NCBI GenBank assembly: GCA_030490835.1 | Contig: CM059971.1 | Location: 310,001-374,000 of the forward strand | Source of the DNA: Annona cherimola | Lineage: Eukaryota > Streptophyta > Magnoliopsida > Magnoliales > Annonaceae | Length of the DNA stretch: 64,000 nucleotides | Reading direction: 5' to 3' | In this document: positions 24,301-33,512 of the stretch, piece by piece | How the letters are laid out: each line of letters opens with the position of its first letter | Position numbering within the stretch: the first letter of the stretch is position 1 | Notes under the pieces: generated by a model | What the model was told of the DNA's origin: nothing | The model's database searches: none | Seen by the model: only the letters and a program-made list of their open reading frames with translations | Translations under genes and position numbers: made by a program

Positions 24301-24525
24301 AGCTATTTGAAATGATGTTTTATAACATTAACCCTTTATTAAACCCTGTATGTCAAATATGATGATAGAGATGTTATTTTGAAAAATAGACCGTCAAGAT
24401 TATAAAACATAATTTTAAAAGCTTATTCTTAAAATTTTAGATCAAACAAACACTTATATTAAGAGACATAAGCTATTGTATTTAGAGAATATGAACCGTT
24501 AGAAATAAACAAATAAATAATAAAA
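21309..24525 (+). repeat. 3.2-kb tandem unit 2
   Basis: Structure and order are those of unit 1, including both MITEs and the B3 exon. Its left boundary, like that of unit 3, reads aataaacaaataaataataa followed by aaatgtcgttgatt, that is, directly at the centre of the foldback that is complete only in front of unit 1. Confidence 0.92.
23514..23869 (-). pseudogene. B3 DNA-binding domain exon, unit 2, frameshifted
   Basis: This is a copy of the unit-1 exon with the same 22-bp duplication (23805-23826 and 23827-23848), so the lesion predates the unit's duplication. Over the 312 bp open in both copies I count 11 base differences, eight of which change an amino acid (for example CP to RS, V to L, KFA to NFG, F to S in the VFRYD motif). 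That ratio is what an unselected sequence would show. The core motifs HNGWE and FTVDIFESSAC remain readable. Confidence 0.82.
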
Positions 24526-24833
24526 ATGTCGTTGATTTTTAAAAAACAATCTAAAATCTCCAAAAATAGAAAAACTTAATACATATATTAAATATACTAG
24601 ATTAACAGTTTTATAAAAAAATTTGAAAAATAAAAAAATAAATTAAATGCGCTCGAGAGAGTTGGAGAGGATTTTAGTAACCGGCAAATGATCACTTGCT
24701 TCTTCTACTTTCTTTCTAAATCCAAAACATTGATTATAATTTAAATTTTTTCTTAATTGATCGAGTGTCTTGTTTGCTTAATTTCCTCATTTATTCCTTC
24801 CATACATAACCCCTGCCGGGACTTTTTCCCTAA

Positions 24834-25125
24834 GGGTGTGTTTGGCAATTTAAAAAAGTTGTCAAATTAAAACGTTTCAATCTAAAACTTTTCACTCTCC
24901 ATAATTACTCTTTTTTTAATTATTTTTTTACACATATTTCTATACAACAACCCTACTTTTCAATCATTTCTACACAACTACTAATACAACTAACCTATTT
25001 ATTTTAAATTTATTCTCTTTATTCCTCATCATTACCCCTATACTATCACATTATTTTTTACTGATTTGACAACTTTTACATACAAAATTTTTCATCAAAA
25101 GTTTTACAACTTCCCAAACACACCC
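24834..25125. mobile_element. Tourist-like MITE, type copy with empty sites
   Basis: The ends are gggtgtgtttgg and, inverted, ccaaacacaccc. taa is duplicated at 24831-24833 and 25126-25128. The uninterrupted site cctaaaatgag is seen at 38205 and cctaaaacgag at 35828. This gives exact ends and a TAA target duplication, characteristic of PIF/Harbinger. Confidence 0.88.
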
Positions 25126-26268
25126 TAAAATGACGGGAGAATTGATCGGAAAAGTCCAAAATGACTCTGTTTTTTGTAAAGGCTGTAGTCAACGTCAATG
25201 CCCAATGATTGTGCTGAACAATAATGGTAAAACAGTACTATTTTTGATACTTCAGCGGCAATCATAGGCAATTTGACATTGAGGGGAAAGAAAAAGTATT
25301 TATCATTCTGCTTTTTTGTAAATGAAGTATAAGAGGGGAAAACGGTGACAAAATTTAATTTTTACTCTCTTTTCTGTACTTACGTGACGTTATCTTAATT
25401 TTGTAGCATGCTAGCATCCATTTTCTAGTTGTCAATAATTTTATGTTTTCTTTTCACTTACATAGGTAAATTTTATATACCAAAATTTATCAATTTTGAA
25501 TTATTGAACATATTTTTTTGTAAATTTTAAAAAATAAAAATTTCCACCCTTTTCAACAGATGCATGAAAATTATTAATTTTTGAAAATTTATATAAAAAA
25601 TATGTACAGTAATTCAAAATTGATAAATTATTAAATTTTGGTACATGAGATATATAACTTGGGCTCATATATAAATGAAAAGAAAGGATGTGTTTGGCAA
25701 AAGATAAAAAATATCTTCCATCTAAAACTTCTCTCATTCTCCTTAATTATCTTTTTTTAATTAGCCGTTTATATTTTTTCTACACTTATCTTATTTTTTA
25801 ATCATTTTTACACAACTACCTACATTACTAACTAATTTATTTTAACTTTATTCTTTTTTCTCATCATTATTACCTCTATCATGTCACATTATTTTCTTTC
25901 AATTCAATAATTTTTATATAAAAAACTTTTCATCAAAAACTTTTATTACTTCCAAACACATCCAAAATTAACAAAAAGTAATCAAAATTTTTTTTTAAAA
26001 AAGATGTGCCGTATGCTATCATGCCTCCTTAATTATATGACATCATTATTACATATTTCAATCACCTTTCCACATGTTTATATAAACGTAATATTTCTTC
26101 TAATCTCTTCTCGAGACTAATTTAATATTGCTTGATTTTAGCTGTAGTAGGCCATTTTGGGTATTTTTTTTGCCACAGTTCAATTTTCCTCTTTTATTTT
26201 ACTTCGACCACTGTGTCAAGCGAAAGTATGTTTGGAAGAAGAAGAGAGTGAAAAAAATTGAAATATAA

Positions 26269-26557
26269 GGTGTTTTTGGCAATTTGAAAAAAATGTCGAG
26301 TTAAAATTTTTCAATTTAAAACTTTTCACACTCCATAACTACTCTTTTTTAATTATTTTTACACATATTTCTATACAATAACCTTACTTTTCAATCATTT
26401 CTACACAACTACTAATACAACTAACCTATTTATTTTAAATTTATTCTCTTTACTCCTCATCATTACCCCTACAATATCACATCATTTTCTACTAATTCGA
26501 TAACTTTTACATCAAAAACTTTTCATCAAAAATTTTACAACTTCCCAAACACACCCA
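26269..26557. mobile_element. Tourist-like MITE with empty sites
   Basis: The ends are ggtgtttttgg and ccaaacacaccca. taa is duplicated at 26266-26268 and 26558-26560. Units 1 and 2 show the uninserted sequence aaatataaagcaaaaggagg at the same place (about 19520 and 22738). Confidence 0.85.
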
Positions 26558-26936
26558 TAAAGGAAAAGGAGGTGCATCATCACAAATATGATCACAGTAG
26601 GTACAAAACACATTGCTTCGATGACTAATTTTCTTTTCTAACAAAAAGAAACTAAAAAAGAAAGAAGCTTTGGAGAGTTGAATTCCCGTATCGACATATC
26701 CTAGCCACTTATTTTGTAGAAGTTCAGTAGCCTTACACTTGAAGAATGATGATAATCTAGAAAGTCATAAAAACACTTGCAACACATCCAAATTAGTGAC
26801 AAGAACAGACTTTGTCACCTCATTTTGAGCATTAATTTCCCTTGATTTTATTATTCAAAGAGCTAAGACGATAGATTATGCAGATAGGAAATAACATCGA
26901 GATAGATTGTATTACGGAAGATTCTTTCTTCAAACA

Positions 26937-26980
26937 CAAAAACAAACAAACAAACAAACAAACAAACAAACAAAGAAGCA
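26937..26980. repeat. (ACAA)n microsatellite
   Basis: About nine consecutive acaa units occur here. The same place holds only a few in units 1 and 2 (about 19900 and 23115). Confidence 0.9.
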
Positions 26981-27010
26981 ATAGAAAGAGGAATACCCTA
27001 CATTAAAAGA

Positions 27011-27367
27011 AGAGCCCGATTGCATGCGCCCAGGAGCATGCAGCGCGCATACACCCATTTTTTTCAAATTGTTTTTATAAAACTGTTAATATAAGTGTAT
27101 TTAACATCTTTATAAATTTTTACCATTTTTGGAGTATTTTAGATATTTATTTTTTATTTTTGAAAATCAATGGCATTTACCTAAAATGCTACTGATTTTC
27201 AAAAATAAAAAATAAATATCTAAAATACTTCAAAAATGGTAAAAATTTATACACATATTAAATACATATAGATTAACAATATTATAAAAAAAATTTGAAA
27301 AAAAACGGGTGTATGAGTCCGGGAGCATACAACGTTGCATTCTTCTGGGCGCATGCGATCGGCTCCG
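27011..27367. mobile_element. Foldback element, Mutator-like, 9-bp target duplication
   Basis: The arms agagcccgattgcatgcgcc and, inverted, ggcgcatgcgatcggctccg enclose a self-complementary interior (gagtattttagatatttatt mirrored by aataaatatctaaaatactt). The 9-bp attaaaaga occurs on both sides (27002-27010 and 27368-27376). The empty site, cattaaaagatcctagcc, is present once in unit 2 near 23160. Exact ends plus a 9-bp duplication and long inverted arms indicate a non-autonomous Mutator-like (MULE) element. It has no coding capacity. Confidence 0.9.
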
Positions 27368-27667
27368 ATTAAAAGATCCTAGCCATTTTATTGTGTAATA
27401 AGTTTGGGTGTGTTTGGGAAGTGATGAAACCTTTTGAATGAAAAGCTTTTGGTGTAAAAAATTTAAATTAGAATAAAATAATATGATATAATAGGGGTAA
27501 CGATGAGGAGTAAAGAGAATAAAATTGAAATAAATAGGCTAGTTGTATAAGTAGTTGTGTAGAAGTAATTGAAAAGTAGAGTAGTCGTATAGGTAGAACC
27601 GACTTTTTGGAAGTTAATCAATGCTAACCAAGGTTTCTATAAAAAGTTAATGAAAGTTAATCATCAA

Positions 27668-28135
27668 CCAAAGCTAATTTTTGTTTTTGACATACTAATT
27701 ATTATTTAACAACATTAGTATGTTTCTTAATCATGTAAAAGATTATTTAAATCCAATAAATATAATTTAGACCTTAGTTAAAAATTTTAGTAAAGGTAAG
27801 CAAAACCGACCAAAGTCAACTTTTGTTTCTTACAACTTCTTAGGTCCATTGAAGATCATTTGAATCCAAAAAAGATAATTTAAAGTTTAGTTAAAACAAC
27901 TAACAAAGTTAGCCAACATTAACTAATGTTAACCAAAGTTAACTTTCACTTCTTACATTTTTTTAGCATTGCATTTCTTAGATGTTAATTGTTATTTAAA
28001 ACTCTTAATATGCTGTCAAGGACTATCAAAGTTTATTTAATTAAATAATATAATTTGAAGCTTAGTCATGTGATTTTACTAAAACTAACTGAAGCTAACT
28101 TTTATTTCTAAGATGGTCATTGTTATTTAACAATG
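27668..28135 (+). repeat. Degenerate tandem repeat, units of about 125-155 bp
   Basis: Unit starts are at 27668 (ccaaagctaatttttg), 27810 (ccaaagtcaacttttg), 27933 (ccaaagttaactttca) and 28089 (ctgaagctaactttta). Each is followed by a ttatttaa...cttagtta-type segment. It is non-coding. Confidence 0.75.
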
Positions 28136-28136
28136 T

Positions 28137-29322
28137 AGGGTGTGCTTGGTATGGGTTAAAACTTTTGACTAAACAGTTTTTATTGTCATTTTTTGAAAGA
28201 CGTTGTAAAACTTTTTGAAATAGGAGTAATAATAAGAATAACAAGAATGAGTAAAGAGAATATATTTAAATTGAATAAAGTAGTTGTATGAGTAGCTGGG
28301 GAAATTATTAAAAAGTAAAGTGGTTATATAGAATAGGGGTGGGAATCGAGTGGGCTGTGCCAGGTCAAGGTTTACCCAACCCTGATCCTATTTTTTAAAA
28401 CTTGAGTTTGACCTTGTTTTATATCGGGTTGGGACAATGTTGCTTTGACCCCTTACTTTTTTCTTTTTAATTGGTTCTAGGACAAACTTCGAGTTAGTAT
28501 CGAGATAATAGGTCGAGTCAAAAATACAGGTTAAATAAAATAATTTTAAGAATTTATATACCTATCAAATATAATATACATCTATACTATATTTAAATAT
28601 TATATGCTTCAATATTTTACTAATTATTAAAAAATATATAATTAAGAAAACAAAACATTTGAAAATATAATATAAATTTATTAAAATAGGTTAATATAAA
28701 ATTACAGATAAGGGTTGTAATCTATAAATTCTTTTTATTAATTCTTATATTGCTTTTTGAAGAAAATGATTCTTCTATTGTTGATAGAGTTGAATATAAA
28801 AAAGTAAGAATTTTGAAAGAAAAAAATAATAAAATTTAAATATAAGCTTATAATTTTTAATAAATTCATATATGCAGGGCGGGTCGGACTCTTCAGGTCG
28901 GGACATGATTGACTCAACCCCACCCTATTTTTAAATTCGGATCAAAATTTTTGACTTATCCCTATACCGGGTCAAAAATATATTAGTTTTACCTGGCCAA
29001 AAATGGGTCATGTCAAAGCCGGATCATGGGTCGACCTGCCCCAATTCCCACCCTTAATATAGAAATATGTGAAAAAATTATTAAAAAAAGGAACATAGAT
29101 TACAAAAGTTCTCAATATTGGCCAGAATGCTACTTTTGTGAACATGCTCACCAACAATGTAATGGCAAGTATGCTCACCAATGTAGCATGCTACATTTAT
29201 GATAGGACCGTCACCCCAAGATAATTCATGGACTATCCTATTAAAAAATAAAATAGTTGGTGAGAGTAAAAATTTTTAGATTAACAAGTATATTGAAATG
29301 ATAAACACACCCTTGATATGCT
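28137..29322. mobile_element. Tourist-like MITE interrupted by a hAT-like element
   Basis: The left part runs gggtgtgcttggtatgggtt ... gtaaagtggttatatag. After the inner element the sequence resumes as atatgtgaaaaaattattaa and the end aaacacacccttgat is reached. The right part also holds about 180 bp of unrelated sequence (29105-29280), so it has been disturbed more than once. Confidence 0.6.
28334..29056. mobile_element. Non-autonomous hAT-like element with 8-bp target duplication
   Basis: The ends taggggtgggaatcg and, inverted, ccaattcccaccctta form terminal inverted repeats of the Ac type (T/CAGGGNTG). The 8-bp atatagaa is duplicated at 28326-28333 and 29057-29064. At 723 bp with no coding frame, it must have depended on an outside transposase. 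Confidence 0.85.
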
Positions 29323-29655
29323 TATAAGGATAATCTCAACTCATTTAATTATTACATGCTTACACTGAGCATTGAAAAAGAGTTACTTTAATTCCCATAT
29401 TCTCGTGCTCTCCGTATTTTGAAGGGAGAAGTCCAAAATACCGGGGAGGCATGAATGATAAATGAGGAAAATTGAATTGTGAGATAAAACCCATTTTCAA
29501 CAATGCTAATAAAGATTTTTAAAAAAGCGTGCATGAATACTTTCATCATTTTTACCTCTCTTTTCTTTAAAATGTAACATTTTATATACACTATAACATA
29601 TTTTATAATAATTTCTTCCACATCTTTGCATAAATATTATATTTTTTCTGGGCTC
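29323..29655. other. AT-rich spacer
   Basis: No gene or repeat is recognised. The two small minus-strand frames have biased composition only. Confidence 0.35.
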
Positions 29656-30133
29656 CAGGAGATTACAAAGAAGCTTCATGTAACCCAATCGAATTTTAAG
29701 ATTTTAGATGTTTGATAAAAAATTCAATCCATTGTTTAGTTAAGATACCAAGTTTCAACTAAATTAAGTATGTGTCTGGGTAACATTTGTTGAAAAATAT
29801 ATATTCATAAGTAAATTATAAAAATTGCTTACATTAATTTATGCATTTATTGGAATGCAATAATAATTTATAGAATCATTTATCCACATAGTGATAATAT
29901 CTTAGATGGTTTAAATATTTAAAATTAATATTTAGCATTGAATTATTTTATTATATTAATTTTATAAATTTGTAGATGAGGCCTATGCACAATAATACTA
30001 GACAAAAGAAATGGTTTCCACAATAATATAGATGTGCAATGTAATAGATAGTATAGATTTTTTTAATTAATTATCAAGATATTAAAAATAAAAAAGGTTA
30101 CATAAAAGATGAGTTTCATAGAAACATAATCCA
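29656..30133. mobile_element. MITE of the 'ttacatagaagt' family
   Basis: gaagcttcatgtaaccc at the left and ggttacataaaagatgag at the right are inverted ends. The interior follows the order seen at 14224-14700 and 54961-55470. Confidence 0.65.
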
Positions 30134-30339
30134 TTTATGCTACTCCCTTTTTGCGATATCGGTTTTCATTTAACAAAATTCATTTAAGGCAAGTTCAAAT
30201 GGCAGAGGTCTCATTAAATTTTCATCAGAGCATCCACCAAATAGGAAATTTATAAATATTATTAGATGTGTCTCCTAAAGTTTTATGAAAATTTTAAGAA
30301 CGTCTCATAACTTGATTGTAATACCAGTTGTGATAATTA

Positions 30340-30700
30340 TAAATATCCATATAAAGTATGCATATGTGTATACATTTTTTTTATAACAACTTTTTTAGTT
30401 TTTTCTTTATACACTTTATATACATGTATGTAACATATAAATTAAGACTTTTCATTTTTGGATATGTATATATATATATATATTTGAGATTTTTAAACAT
30501 ATATGTGTACATATATATATTTAAAATACCCATATTTTAAAAATCTAAAAAATATATATACACATATCCAAAAATGGTAAAACTTGATTTATATATTAAA
30601 TACACTTAGATAAATAAGTATACAAAGAAAAAACTAAAGAAAATTGTTGTAAATAGATTTTTGAGATGGGCTGAGTGAGGCGTTTGTTTAGCCCGGGCTA
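30340..30700. mobile_element. Foldback element, degenerate
   Basis: cattttggatatgtatata and, inverted, tatacacatatccaaaaatg flank the centre near 30510. The right arm continues with the family's gtaaaacttgatttatatat and taaatacacttagataa. The tips are worn. Confidence 0.6.
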
Positions 30701-30721
30701 ACAGAATCACTCTTATGAAAA

Positions 30722-31010
30722 TTCTTGATTCCATTTATACATATATTAGAATGTAATAATATTTTATGAAATCATTTATCTACATAGCAATGGAATCTTA
30801 GATGGTTTAGATGTTGAAAAAATAAAAATAAAATTAATACTTAGTATTAAATTATTTTATTACGTTAATTTTACACATCGATAGATAGAACCTATGCACA
30901 ATTATACGAAATAAATAAAAAGCTTTTAATAAAGATATAAATGATGCTACATACAATACATGAAGTAAATTTTCTTTCAATCATCAAAATATTAAAAATA
31001 AAAAGGATTA
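30722..31010. repeat. Right half of a 'ttacatagaagt' MITE
   Basis: attagaatgtaataatattt, tggtttagatgttg, ttattacgttaattttaca and catcaaaatattaaaaataa follow the family interior. The terminal ttacat end is lost. Confidence 0.5.
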
Positions 31011-31019
31011 ATTTGTTTC

Positions 31020-31284
31020 TATGCTCTCTGATTAACATTTTGATTGTCATTTAACAAATTTTCTTGATTGACATAGTAGCCCATTTCTATTTCACCTGTG
31101 CTAGGCTATTTTAGGCAAAGTTTATCTCACCATTAAATTTTCATCGTTTATTACTCCGACACATCACTCCAGTTGCCACCGACTCTGTGGGACTGTTAGC
31201 TCAGTGGTTTCTTTCCCCCAATGAATGTTTGCTTAGAAATTTGAGAAAGAGGACAGTGGCAAAGTAGGCATGAAGCGTTTTTGG
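31020..31284. repeat. Short segmental repeat shared with 38.3 kb
   Basis: ggactgttagctcagtggtt, tctttcccccaatgaatg and agaaatttgagaaagaggac also occur at 38305-38400. In both places they lead into a ggcgctggttcaatgcac foldback tip. Confidence 0.75.
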
Positions 31285-31635
31285 TGGGCGCTGGTTCAAT
31301 GCACCTGTGTGCACTGAAGCTGAGTGCATTGAACCAACCTTAATGCATTTAGTTGTATCTTACTTAGTTTTTTAAAAAAAATTTCTAAAAATTCTTTTCA
31401 TAAAAATATTAATTTAAGTGTATTTAATATGTGTATAAATTTTTATTATTTTTAGAGATTTTAGATATTTTTTTAGATTTTTTAAAATCAGTGACATTTT
31501 TAGTACCATTGATTTTAAAAAATCCAAAAAAATCTAAAAATCCCCAAATATTATAAAAATTTATATACATGTTAAATACACTTAAATTAACAGTTGTGTA
31601 AAATTTTTTCAAAAAAATAAAAAATAAATGAAGTA

Positions 31636-33345
31636 TGCTGGTCTCGAGTTAATGACAAAACCCAAGAGGGGAGGGGTGAATTGGGTTCTTAAAAATTTTC
31701 AACTTAAACAGAAATTTTATCCTGAATTAATCAAGTCCCCTTTATGAAGAAACAGAATGAAAAACAATATAGTGTAGAGAGCATAAATAATTATCAACAC
31801 ACAAGATTTTATAGTGGTTCGGGCAACCTCCCTACTCCACTCTTCCAAGCTCACGCCTCTTGTGACTTGGATTCCACTATTGTATTTCTTAAATACAACT
31901 AGAGTCACTGCTCTCTTCTAGATTCCATCTCTAGGGGGCATCAACAATTCACAGCACAAGTAGATGACGAGTTACACTCCAATCACACACTACTTTGATT
32001 ACACTTGATCTTAGTTACCCAAACTAAATCAAGTTCAATACAACAAGAAATAGCAAAAGAAAGATTTTACACGTTACTGGTGTGTAGAGGCAGATTTGGC
32101 GCAGAGAAGAACTTGTAGAGAAGTTTGAAAGATTCAACGAGCAGCTCTTAGCAGTTTGAAGGCACAGTTCTTCTACTATGTGTTGACTTGATCACTTAAT
32201 GCTATTAAAGATGGGAGTTATGCTCACTTAATGATTCTCAGCTACCCTATTCGTTCACAATGAATGTCTTATATAATTTGCGAGTGAATCCGAATGTTTG
32301 GAAGTAAGTGGCGCGCATTTAATGCGCCAACATTCGAAATTTTTCCGACCGTTGTGACCCAAGTCGCAAGTGGAGTCGACTTCGTGTGCGACTTCACCCA
32401 AGTCGCAGATGGAGTCGACTTCGGGTACGACTTCGCCTGTTCGCAACTTCTTCAAGTTCCTGTCTGGGTCGACTTGGTCATCGACTTGACCCAAGTCGCA
32501 GGTGGAGTCGACTTCGGTTGCGACTTCACCTCGTCAGCTTTGCTTGATGAACTTGAAATTCTTGGAGGTGACTTGTTTACTTCATTTTCTTCATATTGTT
32601 TGTTCTCCCTTAGTTTATATCTCTTTGGAACACTGTATGATTATCCTAGCTTGTTGTCCTTCATCTTCATGTATTGAAATCTTGAATACATGGATCTTGG
32701 AATGCATGAGAGATGTCCAAGTAAGTGTTCATGATTCAATATGATGGATTCATGCAGCCCTACTCACTTTGATCTTCATTTGTTCTTCACTTGATCTTCA
32801 TTTGATCTTCATTTGATCCAAGTCGAATGTTTGAGTCGACTTGATCTTCAACTTCGCTCAAGTCTAGCATTTGATCTGCAAGTTCCGCACTGAGGTCGAA
32901 GCTAGAGTCGACTTGATATGCGACTTCACCCAAGTCGCATGCGGAGTCGACTTGGGATGCAACTTCGGCAGCTCTCATCGTTGGTTATAACTCTGGATAA
33001 AAAATGACACATCCAAGTCGCTACTAGAGTCGACTTGGTTTGCGACTTCACTTCAAGTCGCAAGTGGAGTCGACTTGGGATGCGACTTCGGCAGCTCTCA
33101 TCCTTGTTATAACTCTGGACAGAAACGACATCTCCAGGTCGTTGACGGAGTCGACTTGGGAATCGACTTGGCCTAAGTCGATGCCTGAGTTGACTTGGAA
33201 ATCAACTTATCTTCCCATGCTTCGTATCCTTCAAATTTATAACCTTTAACCATTTCCACAAACATGTTAGTAACCAAAACTTACTCAAATTGATTTGTTA
33301 ATCATCAAAACATAGATTTGGCTTATTTTTCACATATTTCCAACA
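31636..33345 (+). mobile_element. Solo LTR (1,710 bp) of an unidentified LTR retrotransposon
   Basis: It starts tgctgg and ends ccaaca (TG...CA with short inverted ends). aagta is duplicated at 31631-31635 and 33346-33350, the 5-bp duplication of LTR retrotransposons. The left part holds gaggggaggggtgaattggg and ttttatagtggttcgggca, words I associate with a common plant LTR repeat. The right half is a GTCGACTT-rich minisatellite. There are no internal LTR copies and no coding domains, so a solo LTR is likelier than a small complete element. Frames of up to 127 codons inside it come from the minisatellite. Confidence 0.82.
32340..33205. repeat. GTCGACTT minisatellite inside the solo LTR
   Basis: Irregular repeats of the pattern (c)aagtcgca.gtggagtcgac followed by ttgggatgcgacttc occur at 32350-32530 and 32815-33205. 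A longer unit, acttcggcagctctcatc followed by ttataactctgga, occurs twice (about 32963 and 33087). The central GTCGAC is palindromic. Confidence 0.85.
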
Positions 33346-33379
33346 AAGTACACCCAATGCATTAAACCTGCGCCCATTT

Positions 33380-33512
33380 TTGTCAATACCCCACAAATAA
33401 TTCAGCTTAAAAGTACTGCAAATACCGTTGTTTTTAGTGGGCACGACACATTTTTGTCAATGCCCCACAAATAATTCACCTGAACAATAATGCAAATATA
33501 CCTTCCTAAGAG
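33380..33512. repeat. Doubled 'caaataattca' motif block
   Basis: tttttgtcaataccccacaa ataattcagc (about 33377-33410) recurs as tttttgtcaatgccccacaa ataattcacc (about 33450-33483). Both are versions of the motif found throughout the local repeats. Confidence 0.7.

Larger units (their letters stand above)
24526..27597 (+). repeat. 3.2-kb tandem unit 3, truncated and interrupted
   Basis: It follows the unit order but is more diverged. It stops at about 27597 inside MITE (b), so it lacks the B3 exon. It carries three insertions absent from units 1 and 2: MITEs at 24834-25125 and 26269-26557 and a foldback at 27011-27367. Confidence 0.88.
31285..33378. mobile_element. Foldback element split by a solo LTR
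   Basis: The left arm begins gggcgctggttcaatgcac, and its tip contains ggttcaatgcac...gtgcattgaacc, itself a hairpin. The interior is self-complementary (ttagatttttttaaaatc region, about 31470-31540). The right arm is cut at 31635 and resumes at 33346 with aagtacacccaatgcattaa acctgcgccca, the inverse of the left tip. Confidence 0.78.

Noticed and set aside
31205..31230. Possible tRNA (ttagctcagtggttt looks like an A-box)
   Set aside because: No matching T-arm/B-box with a cloverleaf follows at the right distance; the same segment recurs at 38.3 kb as part of a repeat.
32294..32677. 127-codon plus-strand frame
   Set aside because: It lies in the solo LTR and its residues (repeated VASGVDF/VADGVDF words) are a readout of the GTCGACTT minisatellite, not a protein family.
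32340..33205. CRISPR-like spaced repeats
   Set aside because: Repeat units are irregular and the spacers are diverged repeats too; the context is a plant LTR.
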